Source of the DNA: Echinococcus granulosus
Taxonomy: Eukaryota; Platyhelminthes; Cestoda; Cyclophyllidea; Taeniidae
DNA: 64,000 bases
Reading direction: 5' to 3'
Assembly (NCBI RefSeq): GCF_000524195.1
Contig: NW_020170391.1
Location: forward strand, 129,438 to 193,437
The position numbers and the translations under genes are program-made. The notes under the pieces were generated by a model that did not search any database, was not told the origin of the DNA, and worked only from the letters and a program-made list of their open reading frames with translations. Below, one piece after another: positions 22,801 to 35,220 of the stretch (position 1 is the stretch's first letter; every line of letters starts with the position of its first letter).

Positions 22801-25800
22801 TTCACAGTATAAATGAACTTTCAAATGCTTATAAATGTTGTTGAAGATGGAAATTAATGCATTCTCTTGCTGCAGTGAAATGCTAGGCATGTGGTCTCGG
22901 CAATAGACGATTCCAGTGTTAAGCACCTTCTAGTAAACACTGGCAAAGACATAAGACAAGCCGATCTTTGCCAAGATGAACGGCGAAGGAGCACCAGTTT
23001 TGCTCTAGAAACCGCAGGTCAAGGTGGTATTCGGTTAAACGTTTTTTTGCTAACAAATCCACTAGCGTTTTTACGATATTATTTACTGACTAAGGGTGTA
23101 TTTGCTTACCAGTTAATGACTCAAGTATGCATTACCACAGTTCTAATATTCTGATCTCCAAATTACTTAGAAATTGGGCCTTTTCATCTGTTTTAGTACA
23201 TCAATATTACACCTATTTAGGAAAAAAACGCGCAAATTACACGTTGTTTTATGATTTTTTGATTTACCACTAACTAAACTTATCCCCTTGTTGTAGGATT
23301 CTACTTGAAATGGCATTAGAAATTACATGCCGCTCTTGGAAAGTGTTTACTTTCCGCTAATTGTATCCAATCGACATTTCATGGCAACTTTAAATTTTAT
23401 TTGCCAAATTATCATCCATAGATGTAAATGTTACTGCTACCACCATTAGCTTCGCAATAGTGTCTAGTAATTTTCGTTGAGTCGTACATTTGTGATACAG
23501 CAAGTTCTAGATAACACTTTAAATTACTGCAGAATCACTGATGTCACACTCAAACGTCTAAGAATTTGTGTTTCATTAAACATGCTTAATGAAAATCTCA
23601 TATCATAATCCCTAAAATAACTTTGGGACAGGAGATCAAGAGGAGGGTTTTTAAAGGCTTGCCACGTATGCGAAAACATCGCGCTCTCTCTGTGGAATCC
23701 TTTTATGATGCTTACGGGAAAGTGGAACATTGACTGCACTTAACTTTAAATTTTAGGATTTCAAACAAGGCAAATATTTGACACCGCCATTACTTGTGAT
23801 AGGTTTTTAGCTGTAATGCCAAAAATGGTGTGAATATCTTGTCATTTTTTACTTCCGGGCTTAGGGTGGAAATTGCCATTAGAATTCCGAAATCCTTAAT
23901 ACTTCATCTCCTAGTAACCCATGCAGTTTGTGTGGGAAACAGGCATTTTAGAATAATTTTATGCGTTTAACGGAGGTGGGGGTAATCATAATAATTTTAC
24001 GCCCTAACAGTTGGACCTATCAATTAATGCTAGCTTTCGTCAGGATTCAATGGTGAATATATAAAGTCGTATAATTACCCTCTTTACATGACATGAGATG
24101 GTGGTGTGCGATTCCAAGGTTGGCTGGGTAAAAAGATAAACGACAGTGATATCTCACCCCCAGTACTCAGCGAGATCAGAGTTTCCGTAGTCTAAATTTA
24201 TCTGCGATAGTCACCTTTATTTTATCCAATCCGAATTTTAGGCACAAATGTATTTGTTTTAACTGGCTGAAAAATCCCATCTTAAGATTTGCTTCATGCG
24301 TTTTTAATATATAATAACACAAAGTATTGCAGAAAAAGCAAAATATTAGACATATTTAAGAATCGAAGTCTCTGGGTTTGTAGACTTAGCTTTTGCCTTC
24401 AATATTCAATTTTGAGGTACTTCTGCCATGCTTCATTTGAGTCGCAACTGCAAGTACTTTTGTGAGCATTCTGTAGAAATAGCATTATTGTAATCCCCAA
24501 GAGGCCAACTCACACCCTCTGTAGGCTTTGGAAAATCTTGGCTTGCCGCCGTTTTTTACGTGCTTAGTTTTATGTGTCAAGCCATTAAAACTACAATAGT
24601 ATTACGCTGTCTCAGAAATGTGCTTATATTCACAACTTCTAAATTTGTTATATGAGTATTGTTCCATCGTTTCTACAATGACATTAGTACTTTTTTCTCG
24701 AACCTGATGTGGGCCTTCTCATCATATTAAATCCACCTTCACAAGTGGTTCAGCGACTTCATCAGTGGTGTTCTTTTTGATTGCTATTATTGGCTTATGC
24801 TCAGTAGGATGATTTTGAATGACGCATAAAAGAAACTGTCCAAATTAAGCCGTTAATTAGCACAAAAGCAAGCTCTGTAAATAGAATCAAAACCTTAACG
24901 TTACTTCCATTTTAATACTCACCAGATCAGTCAGAGCCTCTACAATCTAACCTCATGTTCTTTACTGTCGGCGGCAAGAAAGTCTGGAAGTATACTTGCG
25001 TCAATTTGAAACTGAGGAACCCAGTGATGTTAAGATTAGTCTTATGCTACTGCTGCAACCATTACTACTTCATCTTGAGGTGCATCCCTTAAGGCAGCGA
25101 CGCCAACGGCGGCTTAAGAAGCGCGCACGGGAAAGCAATTGAGTGGATGACGGTGTGTGTGTGTGTGTCTGTGTGTGAATTAACTTTATGCCATTAGGTC
25201 CATGCTGCAGGCGCGCTCACTTGCCGGCTCACACAAGCGCAGAGGCAGTAGAACCCCACCTCAAAGGCGTTTAGTCCCACTGCCTTTGAATTGCCTTTTT
25301 AGTTAAAGTTGCCGATGTTCATACCATTGCTTTGGCAAAATTGAATCTTAAAATGCCGACGAAAACTATAGACTGCAACTTGAATCTCATAAAATCAGCC
25401 TTCAGACGGCAACTTGACGCTAATCTGATCGTGCGCATTTCTATTTTGCTACTACATTCTATTTGCAACTTTTCAGATTACTCCTGGCCTTATTGATCAG
25501 ATTGTTTTACCAACTTGTACAAAATGCCATAAAAAGAGAAAATTAACTACAAATATTTGTTTTTATATAAATACTTGGAATGTTAGCAGCTCAATACACC
25601 AAATCACTTCTCACCTGTTCATTGTATGCTTCCCATTTGATTAGGAGATACCGTTTTAAAATACGTGTGCTGCAGACGGAAATTTTAGAAGGTTATTTAT
25701 TTTAACCATCAGTGTTCTCATTAACCCCACGAGTATTTCTTCGGCGTAAAATAACCAAATTCGGCAAATGGGCAAAAAGTGCGATATTACGGTACTTACA

Positions 25801-28800
25801 CTTGAGCTCTGCCTGAATTTTGCATAAAAAGGGTTCTGTAAGGTTGATTTGACGTCTATGAAGAAGGCACAAGGCGTGGATTACGAGAGCATAAATATTA
25901 ATGAAGCGTGTTTTTCTAACATGCAGCATGAAAACTGTCTCATGTGAGTTGAATTAGTTTAGCGACAATACGCGTTTTAAGTCATGTTGGTAAAAGCACA
26001 CTCTCCCTGTGAGACTCATTGTTTTTTCATTTTTAGAAATAATAACATGGCAACATTTAAAAACTTTATCAAAATATAATATTGTAAAACAGATTTTAGC
26101 TTCTTGTATGTTTTCATTTTATTACTAAGTTCACGAAATCCCAATCGGACAAATGCGATACCCTCTGAGTGAGGAGGCCAACAAGATGCAACAGCCACAT
26201 CTCCCCGATGCCCTTGCTGGAAGCAGTCAGGGGCGTTATCTGCCAGGCAGCAGTGGTGGGGTCGTCAGCTCGACTATCCCCCGATCTCAGCTTCCTTCCA
26301 ACTTTAACTCCTCACAATTCAACCTGCTTTCTAGCGAACCGTATCCCAGTCCCAGTCAAACTCACTGCCCCTTCAACCCAAGCCAATCACCTTCACAGGA
26401 GATGTCATCTCCGCGCCACAGAATATGCCTCAATGTGGACGGTGGAGGCGGCGAATGTACCGGTAGCGCCGGTGGTGGAGGATTTCTTGTTGTCAATATA
26501 ATCGCTGGCAGTGGCCTCAAAACCACTCAAATGCTTCTGCGCGACCTGTACTGTGTTCTAGAGACAGATTCTGTGCGCAAAGCACGATCAATGATCCGTA
26601 CGAGTACGGATTACTTTGAATGGGATGAAGTTTTCGAGATGGAAATTGAGGAATCACGTTTTCTTTCTATCCTCATCTACCAATGGGACGCTCGCACTCG
26701 TCACAGGCTATGTTTCTATGGTGGTATTGATCTGACCTCCCTGACACAACCAAATCTCTCCACATTACCGAATCGAGAACAGAAGGAGGTGGACGAACCA
26801 GAAGACGAATGTCAACCGCTAACAAGTCCCTTAATTGCGCGATCAGGAATGCACTTTGAGAAGATTGCCCTTCAGTTGGAACCACGAGGAGTTCTCTATT
26901 TACAAATGGGCTTCCTCCCAATGATTGCACTGTACATGCGACGAAATCTATCAGCCGCCTATGACACATCCCTCTTTGGAGTGAGCCTGGACGAGCTCGT
27001 GTATAGAGACAGAATGCTCGCCAGTCTCGGTGTCATTTCCGACTCAGTTGTCCCCCTGCTGATAAGGAAGTGTGTCGAAGAGGTGGACAGGCGAGGCACT
27101 GAGGTGGTCGGAATATACAGGCTCTCGGGATCGGTGTGGATGAAACTACAGGTGCGCGATCTCTTCACTCGCACCGCGGAGAAGATTGCTCAAGGACTAG
27201 TAAAACGGAGCGAAAAGGCGGTGAGGGGGGCCCTTGCTGCCTTGGATCTCTCGGCTGATGCTGTTCCAGACATACATGCAATAACTGGTGAGTTGCATCT
27301 TCACGATAGATGAGAAATTGGTAGCAGATTTTAGTGAGTAGTTTTCAAGTACGTGTCTAAAATAGTCCGACAGCTTTGGGTGTATATATGGTGCCAGTAA
27401 TAGAGATAGAAAATAACAAATCGCTTCGATTAAATGAAACTAGGTTCATATTACCTTACAAATTACACCTCCAAGTAGTTTTGTTTTCTATTTCCACCAT
27501 CTATATTTAAGAAACATTTTTCTGATCCGTGTTACTCTAATTTCGGATTTCAGGGTTGCTCATTCATCTCAAAATAAATTTTTAAAAAAATTTAGTGCAA
27601 TATTCAACATTTTCCATACCTTCCTTCAAGTAACATATAGGACCGGTGGGTTCCTCATCCTTCCGAATAAGGTGTATCCATTTTAAGCTAAATACCACAG
27701 TAACTCAAATCAGTTATTGCCACTCACAGATTGGCAGGTAAAAAACACCATAATAATCGGGTTCAAGTACAAAGGCATTCAGACTTCTTGAACATTGCCT
27801 AGTTTTCTCAGTTAGCAATTAATTTAAATTAGCAGATGCCCTTTAACAAAGTCTTTTTAGAACAATTGGAACATGTGTGCATGGTAACGACCCAAAACGG
27901 AAAACTTGATTTCCTTCAAATGGGTAAACTTTTGTAAATTAAATACCATCAAGGTAGGACAGACAAAACGATTAGTCTGAATAACGCATCTGGTAATGCA
28001 ACAATTTTTTTTATTTTGTCCACGACTTTTCAATGTTTGACGTTGAAGTACTTAAAACTCGTAAATAAATTTCAATGTCATTTTCCTTTATAAAGTATTC
28101 CTTTCGCATCCTGAGCACTTCAGGTTTTTACTAAGTACAAAACAAAACGTTGCTCCTATGTTATCTTACGGCAAGATTTCCCTGTCGATTTTACATATGA
28201 TAAGTCGGAACATTAGCTGTTTGTTGAACGAACAGGCACATCGTCCCGGTGTGCACAAAGTTAACACTCATTTCGAAGATTTTGAAATTCATGAAATAAT
28301 TCCACTTCATAGCCTCATCCTTATATGAGGCTTGGTACGACACCCTTCTCTTATTTCGAGTAAGTTTTTTTATCTTCCCAACTTATATTTGCAAAATGAT
28401 TTTTTATTGTCGGCTTTATGACATTGATGAATTTTTAAATTATCTTCATAAATATAGAGGGCGGAGTGTATATGCATAAAGGTAAATGGTTCCAAAATTA
28501 AGTAAAAATTTTTGAGACGTTAAGATGCTTTATTTACTTCCCTGTTTCGTCTTCACAGCTAGCAGTATATTCTACCATTAATAATATTCATACCGCCTCA
28601 TAATGATTATAGTGCACGTGGAAAAGTAGCGTAAATAAAATATGTCTACATAAAAATGCAACCCAAGAGTTCCACTTAAGCGACTAGGGTTTTTGATGGA
28701 GGAAATGTTAAGCAACTCTTGTTACTTAAATACCGGAGTGAACGACTTAATGATAACCTCCGTTGCGATTTGCTCGAAGCCCGAGCGCTCCATTTACCAC

Positions 28801-31800
28801 CGGTACAATAAATGCCCACGCAGATTAGATTTAATAATGCCTATGCTCTTCCCATCATTTCACCGTATGTAATACCATTTGACAGCGAACTTCGGAACTG
28901 GAGCATCTAGGCGATTGGTTTGACCTGATTGAAAGCACACCGTCCATTGATGTTTACTGCCACGCTCTGGTTGGTGGCTTACAATTTCTTCTCTCCTTAA
29001 AGGGAGTGGCAATACCCAACGGAGTTATTGTGAAAACAGTATTTAGTAATTCTTCTTGATTAAACATAGCATAAAACTATGTTCTCAAGCACCTTATTTG
29101 ATGCTTACTATGTAATTACTTTTCAGATTTAACTTAAATCTTAGCTTCTGACAATTTCGAAGAATCGCACCCAAGTTGTTAACGCAAAAGCACATTTGTC
29201 GTTTCGATTCTAAGGTAGCCGTTAAACGTGAAAGTGCAATTCCGTTTCTTTTTATGATGTGAGGGGGGGGGGAGACTCAGACCTTCCAAAAGACCTTATT
29301 TTTACGACTTAGAAGGTGTACCATGGTGAATGCAGACAAACATAATTAAGGGGCTTTTACGTTTCCTTCTGATTTGTTTTAGTTTTAGCGCCAAATATTT
29401 TTGTGCTCTATCAAGACGTTTGTGCATTAGTCAAAATTCATCTTTCACTTTCAGTATAAATTTGCCCACACCCACCTTTACGCGTTTTGAAGCACCTTTT
29501 TCAAATAAGTGCCGTTAGCCTTTCCAAAAGGCAGCTAATTGTAGCCTCTCCGAACGTTACCTTTTATTCTCGCTGACCAGTTCTGCATAAGTTTATAATC
29601 GATGAGCATTTTACAAATAATATAACTCCTTTATGAAGTAGTAGTCTAGGCGGGAACGGAAAAAATGTTGCCGGAACTAGAAAACAACGTCTTCCACACA
29701 AATAGGCTCGGAAAAAAAATACATATTTTACACTGAGAACCGCAATTTCTGCCACTAAACCCGATTTTGTAATAACTTTAGCTTGATTCAGAAATGTGTT
29801 ATATTCATTACCACTCACATCAATGGGTTGTAGTTCACAAGTCGCACTACTTTGCAGGAGTTGTCCTATCAGATCATTGTCGTTGATTTGCGGTCAAACA
29901 CTTCATTTCCAAGTTTAATAAATGAAGGGTGTTGCTCATATAACCATACAGTGTGCATTCGAGATAGTAGTGTCGATTGCTGCCCTGGAATCCAAAGTTG
30001 TTGTCAGGCCACTATTTTATTTGCTAGTAGTTATGATGGCATATTTAAAATCCATAGCACATCGATGCCTTCATTCTAACAAACTAGTGCGTTTCAATGA
30101 CTTAAGTAATCCTATTTACTTTTGATAGCTACAATGAAAGACTTCTTCCGAGAGCTGCCTGAGCCCCTCTTTACTAATGCTCTCTACCCAATGGTCTACG
30201 AGGCAACCCAAGTCGCAAGTCCCGGCGACTCTCACATGGGCACCAAGCTCATATTAAACATTTTGGACTGTCTTCCAACTTCTAACCAAGTAAGGCAGAG
30301 CACTTCTTACGGAAACTTACATTTTATCACATTTGTCCATTATCTAATTACCAGTGTTTCATAAAATTCTGTATTTTCTCAAATCATTTAACAACTTTCC
30401 TTTCCTGTGAAGACAATCTGTAAAATATTGTGAGGTTAAATTACGTTTACGAATCACATATGCATGTTCAAACCCTCGAATAAAGGTTACACCACATCCT
30501 TAGTGAATGCACTGTCGTAGTAGTTGGAGTTGTTGGAGATGTACTTTATCCTAAATTAGTGGTCTGTGCATTGAATAATGCAACCTAATAACTCACCACG
30601 GGAATATGATTCCTCTGTGACTGTCCTGAATATCTCGCTCTACCAATTATTCACTGAAATGTAAAGCTAAATTTTTGATACGTGTATAATCAGATTTGCT
30701 GGTTATGGTAGTATAAGCTAGTGTTTATGGTCCAGTACTAAACAAATTCTGAAAACTCGGATTCTTGAAGTGGTGTACTTTTGGGATGGCCGGAGCATAT
30801 CGTTGCGCTATCCGCAGAGTCGTAATTTGCGTGTTATCGTTATTGCCATTTTTCCATTCCCACTTTTTACCGTAGAAGAATAACGTGCCTTTATTCGGCT
30901 TATACGGGGCCTTATTTGGTCGCATTTCAGAAGACCAGCAAATTCAAGGAAATAAAGAAATTATTCAGGATAATTTGGGGAGAAGTTCAGCTTTTTCTTC
31001 CCCATGCAATGAGTGGAAGTATGACCATGTCATGGTGCAAAAACGTAAGATTTTAATTAAAAGGAATATGACGGTAAAGGTATTGACAAATGTGAACGTC
31101 TCATTTCTAAAATAACTTTCGAATGGTTGAGGAATGGGATAACATTGTACCTAGGCATAACCATAAACGCTACGTGACATTTCCTTTTTTTCTTTTATGT
31201 TTTATTGTGTAAAGTCGATTCGAGAAGGTTGCCAAAGATTAACTTCGGAGGCAACATTGTTTCTGTAAAAAAATACTTCGTACCCGATAAGTGTGCTTTT
31301 TTTGTTGGTGTACATCCTACATCAAGAGGTAATGGCTTATCACAGAAGTGCAGGCTTTCAGGAGGTTTATGTACAAATAATGACAGCGCACTGAATTTGA
31401 TCATGACTGCTATAATGTCTATCAGCATAACTGCACTCCATCACTTTGCAGTATCTATACACATGCATATTTTATCCTTGTAACAGCCAAGCAATTGATC
31501 TACGACGAGGTGGAAGTGAAACGATGCGGCTTTCCCGTCTATGAAACGTTAAATATTTGTCTTTCTAGTAAAGGGTTTTGAAGTTCAGCATCAGAACATG
31601 CATTCTTGCAGCTCGAAATTCCATCAGTATTATTATTACTATTACGCATTACTTGGACTTTCTTCTTTTAAAATTTGCCTAGATACTAGACTAAAATGTT
31701 TTTTTTTTTGAGAAAATGACCACCCACTAAAATTTTATCGCCTCAACTCAGCTCATTTGGAGGTGATACTTATGCTGTATAGGAACAGTCTTGTTGTTAG

Positions 31801-32989
31801 GCAATAGCTCTTCGTAGTCGTTTAGGTTAAATGAGTGCCGTCGTTAAAATCTGTAGAGGAGACTTCGACTTAATGAAGTACACTAGACATGTTTACATCA
31901 TCTAGACCCTAAAGTTATAAATAGGCAGATATTTGAGGTTTCTGACTCCTCCCATTTTGCAGTAGTTATGCATTCAACTTGAGGGGGGCTCATAACGGCC
32001 AAAAACATAATCAGAATAAAACATTTAGCTTGTTAATCATTAAACGTATTTTCAGTTTTAAAAACAGTTCCATGTTTCTAAATTTTTGTTAATTAATGCA
32101 CGGAAATGGCATTCATTAACCTGATTTTAATCCTGAAATGTGGACTCCGCACTGTTGCACAACTTCCCGTAACGCCCTCAGAATGCTATTGCCCAGAGAC
32201 AAAGTGTTGAGTGTTTCCAGCTCGCTGATAAATGGCTTCTTACCTTAAACTTCACTACGGCATTGATCTATCAAGTTCAACAACTTGAACAAAAGTTTGT
32301 ACAATACTTCATTTTCTCAGTAAGAGTGACATATTCGCAGTTTTTATTTTAATGTTTTGTTTGGTCTAGAGTAATGAGATATTTTAAGACCTGAAGTCAG
32401 GAAATGTTTGTACGATTTGCAGCCATAATTCTCTTTTAAGAAGTCATGTGTCTTTGTTGTACTTCAAACCTATTCCAACTAGTAGTATTTGCATAGCCAC
32501 TCTGCTGGTAGAAAATCCATAGGTTTCTTTGACGTGTAGAGTCGCTTCCTTCAAATGGTAGTATCTCGTACCAATATTTGCTTACTTTATACGGCAGCAT
32601 CGGTTTTAGGGATTAGTTACCCTCCCTACCCTCTGCGAGGCGTATTTCTACAAGATGAACAGTGTGTGGTTCGCCACGGCTTTCAATAACTCTCCTTGAG
32701 GAAAAATTGCGTAAAATACCGTAGAATAAACCTACATATTTGCCACCCAAGGACTTGACTATGTTATTTTTTCAAATAAAAGGAAGTCCTCCTTTACCTG
32801 TTGGACCACCTTAAGCGGATAACAAGTAGGTCAGTGGTGAACAAAATGAATTCTCACAACTTGGCCGTCTGTCTGGCCCCGTGTCTCCTTCATCCTTCGC
32901 CCACGGCGGCCCGCGACATGGACTCCGGCCTCCTGCAACCCAGCAAGATGGTCAGCGTTCTCGAGTGTATACTTGACATTTGGCCGTAA
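19828..32989 (+). CDS. SYD-1/SYDE-type C2-RhoGAP synaptic protein
   Basis: Four exons, 19828-21028, 26130-27287, 30129-30289 and 32783-32989, join in matching phases to 908 residues. Residues 1-510 are low complexity (Ser, Pro, Gln, Ala runs). A C2-like domain spans ~515-665, from FLVVNIIAGSGLKT to GVLYLQMGFLP. A RhoGAP domain follows from ~690: LFGVSLDELV, VPLLIRKCVEEVDRRG, GIYRLSG with the arginine finger at about residue 731, DFFRELPEPLFT and NKMNSHNLAVCLAP. This C2-then-RhoGAP order is typical of SYD-1/SYDE, which organise presynaptic active zones and regulate Rho GTPases. The protein stops at VLECILDIWP, where vertebrate SYDE continues with a long tail, so it has a shortened C-terminus. 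No PDZ domain is visible, so N-terminal exons may be missing. Introns are 5.1, 2.8 and 2.5 kb. Confidence 0.85.
21029..26129 (+). other. Intron 1 of the SYD-1-like gene
   Basis: Begins with GTAAGT and ends with TTACTAAG. Phase 1 at both ends restores the frame. It is mostly AT-rich. It contains a short GT microsatellite and a coding-like stretch ending at about 25142, discussed in the findings. No other gene was recognised. Confidence 0.6.
25153..25178 (+). repeat. GT microsatellite
   Basis: About twelve GT units with one TC interruption, inside intron 1 of the SYD-1-like gene. Likely variable in length between individuals. Confidence 0.7.
27288..30128 (+). other. Intron 2 of the SYD-1-like gene
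   Basis: GTGAGT donor and TTGATAG acceptor, phase 1 at both ends. It interrupts the RhoGAP domain between DIHAIT and ATMKDFF. Two coding-like blocks at 28692-28802 and 28886-29010 are described in the findings. The rest is AT-rich without supported features. Confidence 0.6.
30290..32782 (+). other. Intron 3 of the SYD-1-like gene
   Basis: GTAAGG donor and AAAAG acceptor, phase 0 at both ends. Several chance open frames of 60-92 codons, none recognised. No repeat copy or RNA gene was seen. Confidence 0.6.
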
Positions 32990-34290
32990 AGACTCATCCA
33001 TCGCCGTCGCCACATTCACTACCCGCATTCTCCTCCACAACTAGTCCCATTCTACTGGCTGGCCGGTAGCTCAAATTTGAAAACTTCTAAAACATTTCAT
33101 GTAAGTGCATTCGCCCTTATCCCTGGCATTGCTCGAGAATCTTATACTAATAGTCGTGATCCACCAAGAAGGACAGAAGCCACATGAGCCTAGCCAAGTC
33201 CGCCTTGATTCTGGTAAAAGAAATTTGAAAATGAGGTACGATTAATGCATCAAACACATTTGTTCAAACAGTACTAACTTTCGGAAATACCACTTTACGG
33301 ACACTCGTCAATAGTGTGTGGCTTGCGCCTATTTTATGATTACTGATACTCTCTCCGCTATGAACTCTAAGTAATTTACTAACTACAGTTTATAACTTAT
33401 CATATATTAAGCAGTTAGGAAGCCTGTGGATAATTTTAACGGACGTACACACTTTCTTCCCATTTGAGTAGTTCAAATATGCGCTCATTTTTCTTAATCA
33501 TCTTTTATAAAATCCGTACTAACGTGTTATTTACTGGGCATGAATGATTATCTTTATTTTGGAGAACTAAAAATTCTCAGAACTGGAAAAATGTGCTTTT
33601 TATTTAAGGTTTTGGTGGGCCTAAAGTCGTTTAAGTTTCCTATTCATGTAAAAAGTGTCAGTTAACTTAAAAATTGCCAAGTTCAATTCAGACGGCAGAC
33701 TGCTAAGATATATCACCTAATTTTCAGGCGTAAAAAGTCAACTCTGAGAAGATTGAATGGAGACCTCAGATTGGTCTACTTCCGTCAAATCGCAACCACA
33801 CTGTAAAATATGCAGTTCATTTTAATAACGGAAGAAAGGGATCCAAATAATTCAAGCACTCTAGTGGTTGGTGCATCCACAGACTAGATGAAAACTTGAG
33901 TGAACTACGAAAAGGCTGCTTGGTTGGCAAATAAACGGTACCACATAATCAAGGGAAGGCGAAATAAATGTGCTTCTATTCAATGTGTAAATAGAAGACT
34001 TTCATTGATTGAACACCTACATAAAAAAGGCACAAATGTTGGGTCCAAGTACCCATTTACCTTTGTTTTTCGCATCTCAGTTTAAACAGCAACGATTTTT
34101 GTAAAATAGATATTACGACTTTGAGACGCTGACTTTTTAACAATTTTTCTAGCATTCGCAATTACAAATTTTGAGGTTGCCTTTATCGAAAGCACGAAGG
34201 ACTGCAAACCAAGATATATGTTATTAATTTATTACCTTGTGTATGCTAGTATTTTCTGAACTTTCAATCTGATATTGTACAGCCTCGTGA

Positions 34291-34428
34291 CTTCTCTGAA
34301 GGCAAAAGATGACAATGCTGGGGCAGAAAATGTGTTGTCAACGTACAGATGGGCTAGGGGCTGCTAGCATGGCCCTAAAGCCTGACAGGGGCAGAGCCTC
34401 CATTGCCCGCAACACCTAAACGAAGAGC
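34291..34428 (-). repeat. Dispersed repeat family, copy 5
   Basis: Minus-strand blocks CTTTAGGGCCATGCTAGCAG, CCCATCTGTACG and ATTTTCTGCCCCAGCATTGT, ending with CTTCAGAGAAG, match the 3' two thirds of the family well. The 5' block is diverged. Confidence 0.65.
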
Positions 34429-35100
34429 GTCTTTCCCGGCGCTCCCCCTTAGTTAACCTCCCGCGTCAGCCATCACTACATCGGTCGGTCATTGAATTTG
34501 CGTGCTATGGAGGAGACGCTTGACCTCAACGTCACTGATCCCCCTTGGCGATCCTATTAAATCTGAAGTTTCTTACTGTTTGTGAGCTGGAGTCGGGGGC
34601 AGAGGAATGCGTTAGCCATCACGTGTGTCCATCGCTAGCAGTAGAAACACTGACCCAAAAGGAGAGTTGTTTAATAAAAGACGGGGCTTAAAATAGTTTT
34701 GTGGGAATAAGGTTTCGCATCTCTTCCTCCTTCCCACTTTGCCCTCACGTCAGCGTTGCCCGGCCATATCTAACTGGGTTCTATCTAGCTCGTAGAGAAT
34801 TGGAAGAGGCATTGCGAGTTTTCATAGTTAGCATCTTCCTCTAGGCACTGCAGACAGCTCCGCTACGAATGTTTCCAAATGGTTTGTGACTAGTGCCGCT
34901 TCAGGTGTTAGCACCATTCCTGCAGAAGATGGGACGCCATTGCAACCCTTCTGTTAGGGATCGCCGCAGATGCCCCCACCCGCAGCATATGCCATTCTTC
35001 AATTACGCTAAGGATTATCACTCGACAGTATAAACCAGGATAGTTATTTCTTAGGGTCAAGTTCGCTTTTTGCTGCCACCAATGTGGCGCCTTACTTCTT

Positions 35101-35220
35101 TCCTGAAGACAAATAAAGACAACACTAGGACAGAATATGTTTTAGTGGCGTGCAAAAGAGCTGGAAGGCTACAAGGACGACGACCTAAGTGTCCACGTAA
35201 CCAAAACGAATAGTTAAACC
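35101..35220 (-). repeat. Dispersed repeat family, copy 6 (internally deleted)
   Basis: Minus-strand GGTTTAACTATTCGTTTTGG and the 3' part CAGCTCTTTTGCACGCCAC..ACATATTCTGTCCTAGTGTTG match the family, but the central GCCATGCCAGTAG core is missing. It follows copy 5 in the same orientation, 0.7 kb away. Confidence 0.6.
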
